The notes beneath the pieces were generated by a model. That model saw only the letters and a list, made by a program, of their open reading frames with translations. It made no database searches and was not told the origin of the DNA. Source: Stenomitos frigidus_A (GTDB lineage: Bacteria > Cyanobacteriota > Cyanobacteriia > Leptolyngbyales > Leptolyngbyaceae). From it: a stretch of DNA of 64,000 nt. Location of the stretch: positions 124,001 through 188,000 of the forward strand of contig NZ_CAWNSW010000073.1 in NCBI RefSeq assembly GCF_963877135.1, given 5' to 3'. Of the stretch, positions 1 to 9,389 are shown piece by piece; position 1 is the stretch's first letter, and each line of letters starts with the position of its first letter. The position numbers were made by a program, and so were the translations under genes.

Positions 1-139
1 CAAACGGGGTCTTTAAAAACAACGCAACAGCGGTCTGAGTAACGTTTTGCTTCACAGAGTTTAAGAACTTATTAAAAAATGAGGGCGATCGCCTTTCTCT
101 CGGTACGTTAAGAGCAAGATACCTCCTAACTGCGTCTCT

Positions 140-181
140 AGCCCTATGGAGCCTGCCAGCGCTGCATCGCTCCATAGGGCT
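140..181. terminator. Long perfect hairpin downstream of folB
   Basis: A 13-bp perfect inverted repeat (agccctatggagc at 140-152, its complement at 169-181) encloses a 16-base loop. A T-run follows on the plus strand near 190-196. It lies beyond the 3' end of folB (minus strand) and would also close any plus-strand gene entering from the left. The T-run favours a plus-strand terminator; a bidirectional role is inferred. Confidence 0.5.
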
Positions 182-246
182 TCTGTCTGGTTTTTTCGCT
201 TGAGCGTCTTTCCCAGCTCGACTTCAGATCTCAGCGCGATTGGTCG

Positions 247-621
247 TCAGCGCGATCGTGTTACCTCAACCGTAATCGCACCACCGAAGTCTGGGATGGG
301 CGCGGCTGGTTTGCACAAACGGACTTGCACTTGTTGTACGGGCACAGCAGCCGTCAGTGCGGCTGAATGCAACACAGCCTCCGCGATCGCGACTGCCAGG
401 CGTTCCAGCAGCGTAAATTTTGAAGTTTTTACCAGCGCCTGTACCGTAGCAATCACGATGCGGTAGTCAAGTGTGTCGCTCAGGCGATCGCTCTGCCCCG
501 CCAGAGCCAGATCCAGCCACAGCGTCAGCCCCACCTCAAACCATTGCCCCAGAACCTGCTCTTCTGGCAGCGCCCCTGTATAGCCGTAGCAGCGAATGCC
601 GCTTAAGTGAATGCAATCCAT
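247..621 (-). CDS. folB: Dihydroneopterin aldolase
   Basis: This 124-residue protein is of FolB type. FolB converts 7,8-dihydroneopterin to 6-hydroxymethyl-dihydropterin and glycolaldehyde in folate synthesis. Visible family features are the N-terminal strand MDCIHLSGIRCYGYTGALPEE, with the conserved Tyr and Glu of the pterin pocket, the D-(T/Y)-L-D-Y segment in the middle, the FTLLERLAVAIAEAVL helix, and the C-terminal VRLCKPAAPIPDF motif carrying the catalytic Lys. The open frame runs further upstream to 705, but the extra 28 residues have no family match, so I start at the ATG at 621. The length is normal for the family (about 120). It appears to be a single gene with no close partner. Confidence 0.9.
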   Translation of the reverse strand: MDCIHLSGIRCYGYTGALPEEQVLGQWFEVGLTLWLDLALAGQSDRLSDTLDYRIVIATVQALVKTSKFTLLERLAVAIAEAVLHSAALTAAVPVQQVQVRLCKPAAPIPDFGGAITVEVTRSR

Positions 622-751
622 AAACTCAGCCTTAGAGGAGGGACAAGAGACATGAAACCGAACGAGGCGACTCAGACTAAAGCATGCCTGAATAAGCGTT
701 AACAAGCACTCTAAGGAACGCGGCTTAAATAATCTGCAAATCTGCCACTCT

Positions 752-780
752 GTAGGGATATGACAATGCCATGTCCCTAC
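752..780. repeat. Small palindromic intergenic repeat
   Basis: A 29-bp near-perfect palindrome starts with gtagggatatga and ends with catgtccctac. All mismatches are of the kind that still pair as G-U in RNA. A related half (gtaggaacgtccctac) occurs at about 27089-27104. It has the look of a dispersed cyanobacterial palindromic repeat rather than a gene-specific terminator. Confidence 0.5.
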
Positions 781-885
781 GCCGGGAATGAGACCTGATT
801 GAATCTGTGTTCTTAAGCTGTTAACTCAGTACAGTTTAAGGTCTTAGGACTTGTTAAAAAATAACTGCATACGTTTGGATTAGCG

Positions 886-957
886 ATCAGCCGTCAGCTA
901 TCAGCTTTTCTTTATCAGCTTTTCTCTAATGGCTGACCGCTGACGGCTGACCGCTAC
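886..957. repeat. Short tandem repeats of the TCAGC(C/T)G/A family
   Basis: Units such as cagccgtcagctatcagct are followed by their inverted copies (gctgaccgctgacggctga). The two halves can fold into an imperfect hairpin. The same repeat family appears at 31540-31620 and inside the coding region at 38385-38425. No gene is seen between 622 and 1072. Confidence 0.6.
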
Positions 958-1072
958 AGTCCATGACGTTATTTCTTTACAGCCCCTTAGCGTCTCAAGT
1001 CCAGCGACTCTTTCCAAAAAGAGGGTTGACAGATCCCTCCTCTTTTGAGAAGCTAAAGATCGTCTGAATTAT

Positions 1073-1144
1073 GCGGGTGTGGCTCAGTGGTAGAGCGTCA
1101 CCTTGCCAAGGTGAATGTCGCGCGTTCGAATCGCGTCACCCGCT
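1073..1144 (+). tRNA. tRNA-Gly (anticodon GCC)
   Basis: A full cloverleaf can be drawn. The acceptor arms gcgggtg and cacccgc pair over 7 bp. The D-arm contains ggctcagtggtagagc, the anticodon arm is caccttGCCaaggtg, and the T-arm is gcgcgttcgaatcgcg with the conserved TTCGAAT loop. The anticodon GCC reads GGC/GGU glycine codons. The 3' CCA is not encoded. Confidence 0.96.
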
Positions 1145-1882
1145 TCCTTCAGAGAACCAACTCAACTTCATCGCATCTTAGGAGCCTTTAATGGTGCTCC
1201 TCAACAAGGAAGCCCGTATCGAAGAGTTTGGTTTTCTGTGCAGTTTGACTCAATGATCTGGCTTGGTTAAAGCCCATTGAAAGCAGTCGTGACGAGTTCA
1301 CGTTTAATCGCTTGCTATCTGGGCTCTGACAAGCTGCAAAACTTTTCACATTGGCATCCACAAAGGCATTGCGTAGCGGTATCGCTGCTGCAACTAGAAA
1401 TTGCTGTCAGTTGATATCAAGATCGAGCACCACTTTTGATTCTTTCACTCGCTACAGTGCATTTTACAGCCGTTTTCATTTGCATTCACCACACCCGATA
1501 CACTACACCCCACACCCGTCTTGATCGAACTGTGGCTTACTCGATTGAGAACCGCTGTAATTTGAGCACAAAACTGGAAAGGCTTGGTTAACCCTTAAGT
1601 TGACGATCGCGGGTACGTTGGCAGGTGCCAGTGTTGACGGTGGCCGATCGAAGTGGGTTGTCAGCATTGGCACACCGCGCGTACAGCGAATTGATCCAGC
1701 GCATTGCTCAGCCTTGTGGGTACGGCTGTCAGAAACTATAGACTCAAAGCTATGAAAAAGCAGATCAATATCAATTTGATCTTGTGGCTGTTTAGCAAAA
1801 TAATCGTTAACTAGAAGCAGAAAGTAGCAACAGCAACTGTTTTTCACTGTGCCATTTTGAAGTTAAAGCGTGAGGAGTCACT
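1145..1882. other. Gene-free stretch before the porin remnant
   Basis: I see no convincing gene in these 738 bases. The only sizeable open frame on the minus strand (about 1503-1847) encodes a cysteine-rich sequence without family resemblance or a ribosome site. The stretch could hold the promoter of the downstream porin, or decayed sequence. Confidence 0.5.
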
Positions 1883-3112
1883 GTGAAGCAAGATCAACGG
1901 CATTCGAATGAATTGAGAGCGGTTTAACTGAGCCTTTTAGGCTTGTTGATGGCTCTGATACCGTTGGGCATGGGTTCAGCGACCGCGTCTACACCAACGA
2001 GCGATCGCAAGCTGCCTGAGGCATCGCGGCACGTGAGCAGCATTGAGGCTAAGGCACAAGCTGACAGCACGATGAGCAAGCCATCAGCAGATGAGTTGGC
2101 CATCGGCTCTGCAACCGAACCGATGGCACAAGTTACTTCCGTCTCTCAGCTATCGGATGTAAAGCCGACTGATTGCGCCTTTCAGTCATTACAGTCATTA
2201 GTTGAACGTTATGGCTGCATCGTTGGCTATCCCGATAAAACGTACCGTGGCAATCGGGCTTTGACGCGCTATGAGTTTGCAGCGGGCTTGAATGCTTGCC
2301 TCGATCGCGTCAATGAGTTGATTGCCGCAGGCACGGCTGACCTGGTAAAAAAAGAAGATTTGGTCGCGCTGCAAAAACTGCAAGAAGAATTTGCCTCAGA
2401 GCTAGCAACATTGCGCGGTCGAGTCGGTGCGCTGGAAGCCCGTACCGCAACGCTAGAGAAGCAGCAATTTTCCACGACAACCAAGCTAAGTGGCGAAGTC
2501 ATTTTCAGCCTGGCAAGTGCGTATGGCGCGGCTCCCGGTTTCAACGATGCACAGCCAGCCTTGAACAATCGGGTACGCCTAAACCTGACAACCAGCTTTA
2601 CGGGCAAAGACTTGCTGATTACGGGCTTGCAAGCCTACAACTTTGGACAAGGTCCAAGTGCGCTGTTAGGTGGGTCGGGTAGCCTGGGTGGCACATTGGG
2701 CTATGGCGATCCGATCTTCGGGAATGCTAGCCAGGTGTATCTAGGCTATGCGCCACAGTTTCCTGAAACGAATCCCCAAAACTTATCCGGTGGACGTGGG
2801 GGAAATCGGGTCGATCTCTACAAGTTGCTCTACATTTTCCCGGTTGCCAACAAAGTGACCGCCTTCATTGGCACCAATGCCGAAGTATCGGATGTCTTTC
2901 CATCCATTCTGCCCTGGTCAAGTGAGGGACAGGGGGCGATCTCCCGCTTTGCAACGCTTCCAGCTGCCCAGCAGGTGTCTGGCGGTGCGTCTCAAACGGG
3001 GCTAGACTCAGCAGCTGGTATCATTTTGAGCCTGTCAGAGGCGATCGACCTTCGCGCACTGTACGGTGTGACGTGCTGTGGCCCAGCCCGCTGCCTTTTC
3101 TCAATCATTTAA
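1883..3112 (+). pseudogene. Truncated SLH-domain (iron-uptake type) porin with an in-frame stop
   Basis: A GTG at 1883, preceded by a GAGG ribosome site at about 1872, would start a protein whose frame meets a TAA at 1925-1927. The same frame then resumes with a hydrophobic signal segment (LLMALIPLGMGSATAS) and a mature region. That region is typical of cyanobacterial outer-membrane porins: an SLH motif (FQSLQSLVERYGCIVGYPDKTYRGNRALTRYEFA region), a coiled coil (about residues 130-170 of the open part) and the beginning of a beta barrel. The barrel stops early: after LRALYG (about 3063) the frame runs into unrelated residues and ends at 3112. Family members are usually about 500-580 residues; only about 370 remain. 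Both the signal-peptide stop and the 3' truncation argue for a pseudogene. Confidence 0.75.
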
Positions 3113-3698
3113 AAACTCAACACATCCAACACTTGCTGATCTCACTGCGGCTCCAGCCATACGGGTCCAGGCAGCGCCACCCCAAGCCGCCCCCCTGCCA
3201 GCAGTTGAGCGCCACAGCACTTCCACCCAACTCAGCAGTCGGCAAACCTTTTTTGCTCATCCTCCTAGCCTCAATCGAGTGGCGGCATCTCAAAGCGGAC
3301 GCTACACACCCTCAACCTATGAATTTACGCTGACTATTCCAGCGGATGCAGGGCAGCCACTCAAAGCAGTGACGATCGCTCAAGCGACAAATCTAGAAAC
3401 CATCAAATTTGATGTAGGCCAAAGCAAAGCGTTTGCAGGCGGACGGTTTGCCGCGGGTCCTGAGATTCCCTTAGCGAGCGTTGGTGGGTCGCAACCGGCA
3501 AATCCTGGCGAAGTCACCGTTGTGTTTGATCAGCCCCTACAGCCAGGTAGCACTGTTACCGTAGCGATCGCAGCCAACGCCAATCCTAGCTTTGGGGGCA
3601 CCTATGAATTTGGTGTAACGGCCTATCCAGAGGGCGAAAACGGGCGTGGACAATTCTTGGGCTACGGACGCCTCAACTTCTACAGCAACTCAAATTAA
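3072..3698 (+). pseudogene. DUF2808 protein lacking its signal peptide, joined to the porin remnant
   Basis: The frame opens right after a TGA at 3069-3071 and encodes RAVAQPAAFS, which looks like the last residues of a signal peptide and its cleavage site. It continues into a full DUF2808 domain (YTPSTYEFTLTIPADAGQPL ... GTYEFGVTAYPEGENGRGQFLGYGRLNFYSN). DUF2808 proteins are predicted secreted or cell-surface beta proteins of unknown role, found in cyanobacteria. The missing start and signal helix coincide with the spot where the porin frame loses its barrel. A deletion fusing two genes out of frame around 3063-3072 explains both. A weak internal GTG at 3078 could start a cytoplasmic remnant. 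Confidence 0.7.
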
Positions 3699-4361
3699 CG
3701 TGCTCTTCAACCGAATGCAGTCAGAGAGCGTCTGCAGTGGAAACCATCCAGCCAACAAAGGGGACTCGTTTCCATTGCAGATGAGTACGTCGCAAAATCC
3801 AGATCAAAGCCAAGGTAGTATTTTTCTTCCACAGCTTTGGGCAAGAGTTGAAATTGGCACATTCACGCTCTCAAAGCCTGCAACCCGGCTCCACTGAATG
3901 ACATGCATTTGTAGCACCTTCGAGCCCGTAAACTCAATCATTGGCAGTGTCATTTCCGAATGGTTCGTGTGACCATGCTCCCATAGCTCACTCCTGTGTC
4001 TGACTGTGGGGCTTTCGGCGTCTAACGTTCCCAATCAGCCGCCGCAAATAACCTCTGCACTACAGCCCCGGGCACATCTCGGCGGTCGGTGTGCATGGGC
4101 GTTGTTAGACACTGCACCTGAGTCGAAATGGACTGACCGTGAGAAACCGATCGCGGCTGCGATCGCGCCTTACCCCAACGAATTCTGGCGTGTTGCTCAA
4201 TCTTAGAACTTGGCCTCCATCGTGCAGTGCATCCTCGTCTCTTTGTGGGCATCCTCTAGATAAAGAACCATTCATGCTTTTCCCAAAGGAATGAACTGCT
4301 AGAACGTCGGCATTAGCGAATCTCTATCACGTATGTTATTGACTAAATCTCTCTTAGTTCT
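3699..4361. other. Gene-free stretch upstream of the MHYT kinase
   Basis: Short open frames on both strands here have no family resemblance and no ribosome sites. HIP1 octamers are present. I see no tRNA or clear regulatory element. Confidence 0.5.
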
Positions 4362-7052
4362 ATGACTTATCCCTTAGCCACGGGTTATAACCTCCAACTT
4401 GTCATTGTCTCTGTCGCGATCGCCGTGCTAGCCTCCTACACTGCTTTAGACCTAGCTGGACGAGTGAATGCAACCCAGAACCGTGCCCAAATGGGTTGGC
4501 TAATCAGTGGAGCGGCTGCCATGGGCACTGGCATCTGGTCGATGCACTTTATTGGCATGTTGGCATTTCGATTGCCTGTTCTCGTTCATTACGACTTTCT
4601 AACGGTTCTCGTTTCCGTTTTGCCCGCCATGATTGCCTCAGGACTGGCTCTATTTTTGGTCAGTCGCCCGACATTGGGTTGGCTCCGGCTATTGGAGGGA
4701 AGCGTCTTCATGGGATTGGGGATTGCGTCAATGCACTATCTCGGCATGGCTGCAATGCGTACATCAGCAGTGATGCATTATGATCCCCAGATCGTTGCGC
4801 GCTCTATTCTGATTGCGATCGCAGTCTCCTTTGCAGGACTATTTTTGGTGTTCCAGTTGCGGGAAGAAACAACGCCGCATCAAACCTGGAAAAAGCTCCT
4901 GGCTGCCATCATGATGGGAACGGCGATTCCAACGATGCACTATACAGGTATGGCAGCCGCCTGTTTCATACCCATGCCCAATGCAGTATTGGAGTCGGAC
5001 TTACAGCCTCCCGAAAACATAATCCCCTTAGCTGCTGCTGTAGTTATCGGCACCCTGATTATTTTAGGACTAGCCTTGTTGGCTGCCTTTTTTGATCGCC
5101 GACTGTCTGCTCAGGTCATCTATGCCCAGGCACTTCAGGAGAGTCAAAAATCTCTCAAAGCAATTCTGGAAGGTATTCAGGTCGGGGTGTTGGTGCTCGG
5201 AGATGATGCTCAAGTTCAGGCAGCCAATCATGCTGTTCTTGACCTGTTACATCTTTCTAACACCGCAGAATTGCAACAATTGTGGGATCGAACGGTCACC
5301 AACAACCTGGATTCATCCTCTCCCGACCATTCAGAGGATCAGCTTCTCCAGTCGCTTCAACCTGTGTTGCAGCAAATTGCCGCCAGGCAGTCTGTGCAGA
5401 ATACAGTTGTTTACAGTGCAGCCCCAACCCACCAAGAATCAACTGCACTACTCGTGAATGCGGTTCCTTTACACCGATCTGATACCTCCTTAACTCAGAT
5501 GATCTGTACGTTTAGCGAGATTACAGACCTGAAGCGAACCGAAAACTGCCTCAAAGAATCTGAGGCTAAATTCAGGGACTTAGCGACACAAGAAGAACTC
5601 TTAAATCGTCTCTCAAACCAGATTCGGCAATCTCTGGATCTGCCTACGATTCTGCAAACCGCAGTCTGTGAAGTCCGTAATTTTTTTGCAACCGATCGAG
5701 CAGTGATCTATCGGTTCGATGCCAATTGGCACGGACAGGTTATTCTTGAGGATGTAGCTGAGCCCTGGTTTCCCACCTTAGGAGAAGCGGCAGATGATTG
5801 CTTTCCGAGAGAGTGTCTGGAACGCTACCGAGATGGCAGGATAAAGGCAATTAACAACATCCTGGAAGCAGGGTTAGACTCTAATCATCTCCAGTTTTTG
5901 CAACGACTGCGGGTGCAGGCTAATCTGATTGTGCCGATTATGGTGTGCGATCAGCTCTGGGGACTGCTGATTGTACATCAATGTAGTCACCCAAGAGTCT
6001 GGAAAGAGGAGGAAGGCAATCTATTAAATCGGCTAGCCATTCAGTTAGGCATTGCCATTCAACAATCAGACCTCTATAGCCAGGCCGAGCAAAGTGCGCT
6101 GCAAGCCCAGGCCCAAGCCCAGCAATTGCGCGAATCCGAAGCTCTGCTCAAGCAGCAAGCCCAAGCCCTCCAACAAACTCTTCAGGAGCTACAAACCCTC
6201 CAAATACAGCTTGTTCAAAGTGAAAAGATGTCCAGTCTGGGACAACTGGTGGCTGGCGTTGCCCATGAAATCAATAATCCGGTCAATTTCATCCACGGCA
6301 ACCTGAAACATGTGCAGGACTATGCTCAGGATTTATTGAGTTTTGTGGCACTTTACCAAAAGCACTACCCAAAGCCGATCGCTGAGATACAAGCAAAGGC
6401 AGACGAAATCGACCTGCAATTTTTACAGCAGGATCTCGATAAGACCCTTGCCTCAATGAAAATAGGCACCGATCGCATTCGCCAAATTGTCCTGTCGTTA
6501 CGTAACTTTTCCCGGATGGATGAAGCCGCATTTAAGGCAGTTGATATCCACGAGGGGATTGATAGCACCTTAATGATTCTGCAACATCGCCTGAAGGCTC
6601 GTTCTGACCGTCCAACCATTGAGGTGATGCGGGACTATGCCAAGTTGCCGTTGGTGGAGTGCTACCCCGGACAACTCAACCAGGTATTAATGAATCTTCT
6701 GACGAACGCGATCGATGCGCTGGAAGATGCCGATGCAACACGAACCTTTCAAGACATCAAAGATCATCCCAGTCAGATCACCATTCGGACATGCATGATC
6801 GATCACCAGTGGGTAGAAATTGCGATCGCTGACAATGGTTCCGGCATTTCTGAAAAAGTGAAGGAACGGATTTTTGACCCCTTCTTTACCACAAAGCTGA
6901 TTGGTAAAGGAACTGGCATGGGACTGTCGATCAGCTATCAAATCATTGCCGAAAAGCATGGTGGAAAGCTTGAGTGCTTCTCAACTCCCCATCACGGCAC
7001 AGAATTTGTGATCCAGATTCCCATCCAGCAACAAGCTTTTAGGTCTGTTTAA
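4362..7052 (+). CDS. MHYT-PAS-GAF sensor histidine kinase
   Basis: This 896-residue membrane sensor kinase begins with an MHYT domain (about residues 1-240): seven predicted membrane helices with three copies of the motif (SMHFIG, SMHYLGMAAM, TMHYTGMAA). The His and Met residues are thought to bind a metal, sensing oxygen, CO or NO. A PAS-like region (about 260-395) and a GAF domain (about 415-570) follow, then a coiled coil rich in Gln/Ala. The transmitter is a HisKA-type region with the phospho-acceptor in GVAHEINNPVNFI and a HATPase_c with N (LTNAIDAL), G1 (ADNGSGIS), F (DPFFTTK) and G2 (GKGTGMGLSI) boxes. The ENNP-type H box is the class common in cyanobacterial multi-sensor kinases. No receiver or response regulator is adjacent, so its partner is unknown. 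Confidence 0.9.
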   Translation: MTYPLATGYNLQLVIVSVAIAVLASYTALDLAGRVNATQNRAQMGWLISGAAAMGTGIWSMHFIGMLAFRLPVLVHYDFLTVLVSVLPAMIASGLALFLVSRPTLGWLRLLEGSVFMGLGIASMHYLGMAAMRTSAVMHYDPQIVARSILIAIAVSFAGLFLVFQLREETTPHQTWKKLLAAIMMGTAIPTMHYTGMAAACFIPMPNAVLESDLQPPENIIPLAAAVVIGTLIILGLALLAAFFDRRLSAQVIYAQALQESQKSLKAILEGIQVGVLVLGDDAQVQAANHAVLDLLHLSNTAELQQLWDRTVTNNLDSSSPDHSEDQLLQSLQPVLQQIAARQSVQNTVVYSAAPTHQESTALLVNAVPLHRSDTSLTQMICTFSEITDLKRTENCLKESEAKFRDLATQEELLNRLSNQIRQSLDLPTILQTAVCEVRNFFATDRAVIYRFDANWHGQVILEDVAEPWFPTLGEAADDCFPRECLERYRDGRIKAINNILEAGLDSNHLQFLQRLRVQANLIVPIMVCDQLWGLLIVHQCSHPRVWKEEEGNLLNRLAIQLGIAIQQSDLYSQAEQSALQAQAQAQQLRESEALLKQQAQALQQTLQELQTLQIQLVQSEKMSSLGQLVAGVAHEINNPVNFIHGNLKHVQDYAQDLLSFVALYQKHYPKPIAEIQAKADEIDLQFLQQDLDKTLASMKIGTDRIRQIVLSLRNFSRMDEAAFKAVDIHEGIDSTLMILQHRLKARSDRPTIEVMRDYAKLPLVECYPGQLNQVLMNLLTNAIDALEDADATRTFQDIKDHPSQITIRTCMIDHQWVEIAIADNGSGISEKVKERIFDPFFTTKLIGKGTGMGLSISYQIIAEKHGGKLECFSTPHHGTEFVIQIPIQQQAFRSV

Positions 7053-7581
7053 CAACTTATTACACGGAATTTTCTCTGGATAATGTTTCAATTCAGACAT
7101 TACCGAGAATTTTTTCGGGGTATTTACCCTATAGCGAATATTATCAAGAATTTTTTCGCTTGATCTGCCTGTATCAGGGCGTTATTGAGAAAATATACGG
7201 TTATTTTTAAACTCCTTCTAACGCAACCCCTCCCTGGAAGTTGCAACGTAAGCGGGTAGGTTCAAGAGCAACCCTGCCGCTAGAATGATCAGCTCAGCTC
7301 CATTTGCACTCGCCGTTTGTGCCATCAAGGGAAATCTTCGTTGCGACCAGAATATGCACTCCAAGCATCCCATTGGGGCTGATCGCACGTGTCTTTTGGA
7401 GTTCATCGATCAGGACACTCAAGCCCTAAGCCTAATGACGAGATGAGTCTCACACCGCCAGCTTGGCAACCACTGCCATCAAAATAGTACCAGAGATTCA
7501 CACTGCTATTGCTCCTTGAACAATGGGATAACGGGCAGTCTGTTGACCAATTTTGAGTGAAGGAAGTGATCGAAGCATACA

Positions 7582-7621
7582 AAATAATCACTCAACAACC
7601 AAATAAGGATTGAGTGATTAT
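7582..7621 (-). terminator. Terminator after the ArsR-family gene
   Basis: A 12-bp inverted repeat (ataatcactcaa near 7584-7595, ttgagtgattat at 7610-7621) lies 31 bp after the ArsR-family stop. On the minus strand it is followed by a T-rich stretch (complement of aaaata). The rest of 7053-7651 holds AT-rich sequence with two gaattttttcg copies (about 7106 and 7150) but no gene I can support. Confidence 0.65.
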
Positions 7622-7651
7622 CACACCTAGCTGCTGCCAATCAACTATGTT

Positions 7652-8083
7652 CTAGCGTCGAGCACTAGAAGCTTGCGCTTTCTCTCTAGTTTTCTGTAGT
7701 TTGGTGCTTTTCTTAGCCGCGCTGCCACTTGATTGCAGTGAAGCGGCTTGCAAAAACGTCTCAGCTTGTTGACGCAGGCGATCGCCAATCTGGTTGCAGG
7801 CTAGCTCACAAAACTCAAACACCAGCGGATCGGCAATTTCATAATAAGCACTGGTGCCCTTCGGATGACGGGTCAGAATCCCTGCTTGAGTCATCACCTT
7901 GAGGTGCTTAGAAAGATTTGCCTGACCTAGACCTGTTTCTTCACAGAGCTCCATAACATTCATGGAACCGGATCTGAGGCATTGCAGAATGTGCAATCGG
8001 CTCGTTTCAGAGAGGATTTTGAAGTAATCTGCAACGGCTTCGAGGACAGCCACAGGAACTAACGGCTTGGCAGGCTTTGGCAT
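7652..8083 (-). CDS. ArsR-family winged-helix repressor
   Basis: This 143-residue protein has a clear ArsR-type winged helix-turn-helix. The DNA-contact region is MNVMELCEETGLGQANLSKHLKVMTQAGIL, and the wing is TRHPKGTSAYYEI. A C-terminal basic Ser/Lys tail follows. Family members bind operator palindromes and release them on metal, redox or other signals. No ELCVCDL-type metal-binding cysteine pair is present: the equivalent position reads MELCEE, and only a few isolated Cys residues occur, so the signal cannot be read from the sequence. The open frame can start at a TTG at 8095; I prefer the ATG at 8083. It is divergent from the Rieske gene, with palindromes between them, so it most likely represses that gene and itself. 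Confidence 0.85.
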   Translation of the reverse strand: MPKPAKPLVPVAVLEAVADYFKILSETSRLHILQCLRSGSMNVMELCEETGLGQANLSKHLKVMTQAGILTRHPKGTSAYYEIADPLVFEFCELACNQIGDRLRQQAETFLQAASLQSSGSAAKKSTKLQKTREKAQASSARR

Positions 8084-8171
8084 TGAACTGAGCAAGGCAA
8101 CATAAAAATTTAATAACTATATAGTAGTCTAACTTGACGAACCAGGGCGACCATCCCCGGCCATTTGACAG

Positions 8172-8217
8172 CCAAAACTTGATCGCGCATACTAACTAAA
8201 CAGTTAGTTAGTTTTGG
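8172..8217. promoter_or_regulatory. Nested inverted repeats between the ArsR and Rieske genes
   Basis: Two nested palindromic elements sit just upstream of the Rieske start. The outer pair is ccaaaact (8172-8179) with agttttgg (about 8210-8217). The inner pair is actaact (8191-8197) with agttagt (8202-8208, repeated at 8206-8212). Such 7-8 bp dyads are typical of ArsR-family operators. The location would let the repressor block the plus-strand promoter. Function is inferred. Confidence 0.5.
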
Positions 8218-8233
8218 TTTTCAGGAGAACATC

Positions 8234-9244
8234 ATGACAATGTTGCAGGGAGCGCCTTGGTTGCTCGCACATACATCAATGCTGGTCGTTAATCAGCCGA
8301 GGAAAATCTCTTTATACGGTTCAGACTACGTACTTTGGAAAGATCGATCGGGCAAGATTAGTGCCTTGCCCAACGCGTGTCCGCACATGGGAGCCATGCT
8401 GTCTGAAGGCTGGTGTCAGGAGAAAGACCACCAAATGAGCACTGTAGTTTGTCCCTTTCATGCGCTTGAATTTGACAGCGATGGGTGCACAGTCTTACCC
8501 GGTACCAACAAGAAAATGCTGCCACAGCTACAGCCTTTAAAACTCATCATTCAGAACAATTTCATCTGGTCTTACGGCGGCTACGAACCGAAAATGCCGC
8601 TTCCCTCGGTGCTGAACGATATTGCTGACAGGTATGCATTCATCGGGCATACCGCCGATACCAGCGTGGAAACTGATTTGCTCTCCATGCTGCTGAACAT
8701 GCATGACTACAACCATCAAAACGGCACGCATCGCCCTTTGTTTCGGATTGAGGCAGTGCAATTTGAACAGTTTATGGATGAGGGCTATCGATCGCACGCC
8801 TTCTACAACATGCCCACAGCAGCCACTAGTCTGAGTGAGAAACTCACCAATCCCATTTTGTTAACGCTGCCTAAAGTGCTCGTCGCACATTTGGAAAATC
8901 ACTTTCCATCACTAGTGATTTTTCATGGGCAAAATGCGTTGGGTAAAGTAGCACAAATCCACATCTTTGTGCCAGAGTCTGAGACGCACACACGCACCTA
9001 CGTGCTCATGTACGGTATCAGCAAGCATCCTATTTTTAGGTCGTTAGGTAAACAGTTTCTTCATTTAGCGAAAGTGGTGGTCGAACAAGACTCGGCAATC
9101 TTAAGCAAAATTTATCCCAACACTCCTCAAAAGATCAAGCTGAATAACGAAGTGGGTATGGATTGGGTGCGGCGGAACTTTGAGCGATTTCCTGAGGCGA
9201 TAGAAACCAATCTTTCCCGATCGTTTGAATCACAACGCACGTAA
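8234..9244 (+). CDS. Rieske [2Fe-2S] oxygenase-like protein
   Basis: This 336-residue protein has an N-terminal Rieske domain with both ligand pairs visible: C49-P-H51 and C73-P-F-H76. A catalytic-like domain follows, in which LLNMHDYNHQNGTH (about residue 155) resembles the His/His/Asp facial triad of ring-hydroxylating or chlorophyll-type non-haem oxygenases. The substrate cannot be told from sequence. There is a ribosome site (caggag) 7 bp before the ATG. Being divergent from an ArsR-type regulator, with operator-like repeats between them, suggests inducible expression. No reductase or ferredoxin partner is adjacent, so it presumably uses a general ferredoxin. Confidence 0.8.
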   Translation: MTMLQGAPWLLAHTSMLVVNQPRKISLYGSDYVLWKDRSGKISALPNACPHMGAMLSEGWCQEKDHQMSTVVCPFHALEFDSDGCTVLPGTNKKMLPQLQPLKLIIQNNFIWSYGGYEPKMPLPSVLNDIADRYAFIGHTADTSVETDLLSMLLNMHDYNHQNGTHRPLFRIEAVQFEQFMDEGYRSHAFYNMPTAATSLSEKLTNPILLTLPKVLVAHLENHFPSLVIFHGQNALGKVAQIHIFVPESETHTRTYVLMYGISKHPIFRSLGKQFLHLAKVVVEQDSAILSKIYPNTPQKIKLNNEVGMDWVRRNFERFPEAIETNLSRSFESQRT

Positions 9245-9338
9245 CGCTGGTCAGCAAATGGCATAGAGTTGCTTTATTAGCTTGGGTTTATGGCTGTACT
9301 GTGTCGATGGGCAGCAAGAGACTCCAGCAGAGCCGCAA

Positions 9339-9383
9339 TTTAGCCTTTAGCCTTTAGCCTTTAGCCTTTAGCCTTTAGCCTTT
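9339..9383. repeat. Heptanucleotide tandem repeat (tttagcc)n
   Basis: Six consecutive copies of the 7-base unit tttagcc end 6 bp before the glsA start codon, in the position where a ribosome site would be expected. Such short tandemly repeated repetitive sequences are common in cyanobacteria. Copy-number change here could alter glsA translation. Confidence 0.85.
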
Positions 9384-9389
9384 CTTCCT

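Noticed and set aside
1503..1847. Minus-strand open frame of 114 residues upstream of the porin remnant
   Set aside because: No recognisable domain, odd composition, no ribosome site; probably chance.
7218..7591. Two short minus-strand open frames between the MHYT kinase and ArsR
   Set aside because: No similarity to known families and no ribosome sites. The terminator nearby belongs to the ArsR-family gene.
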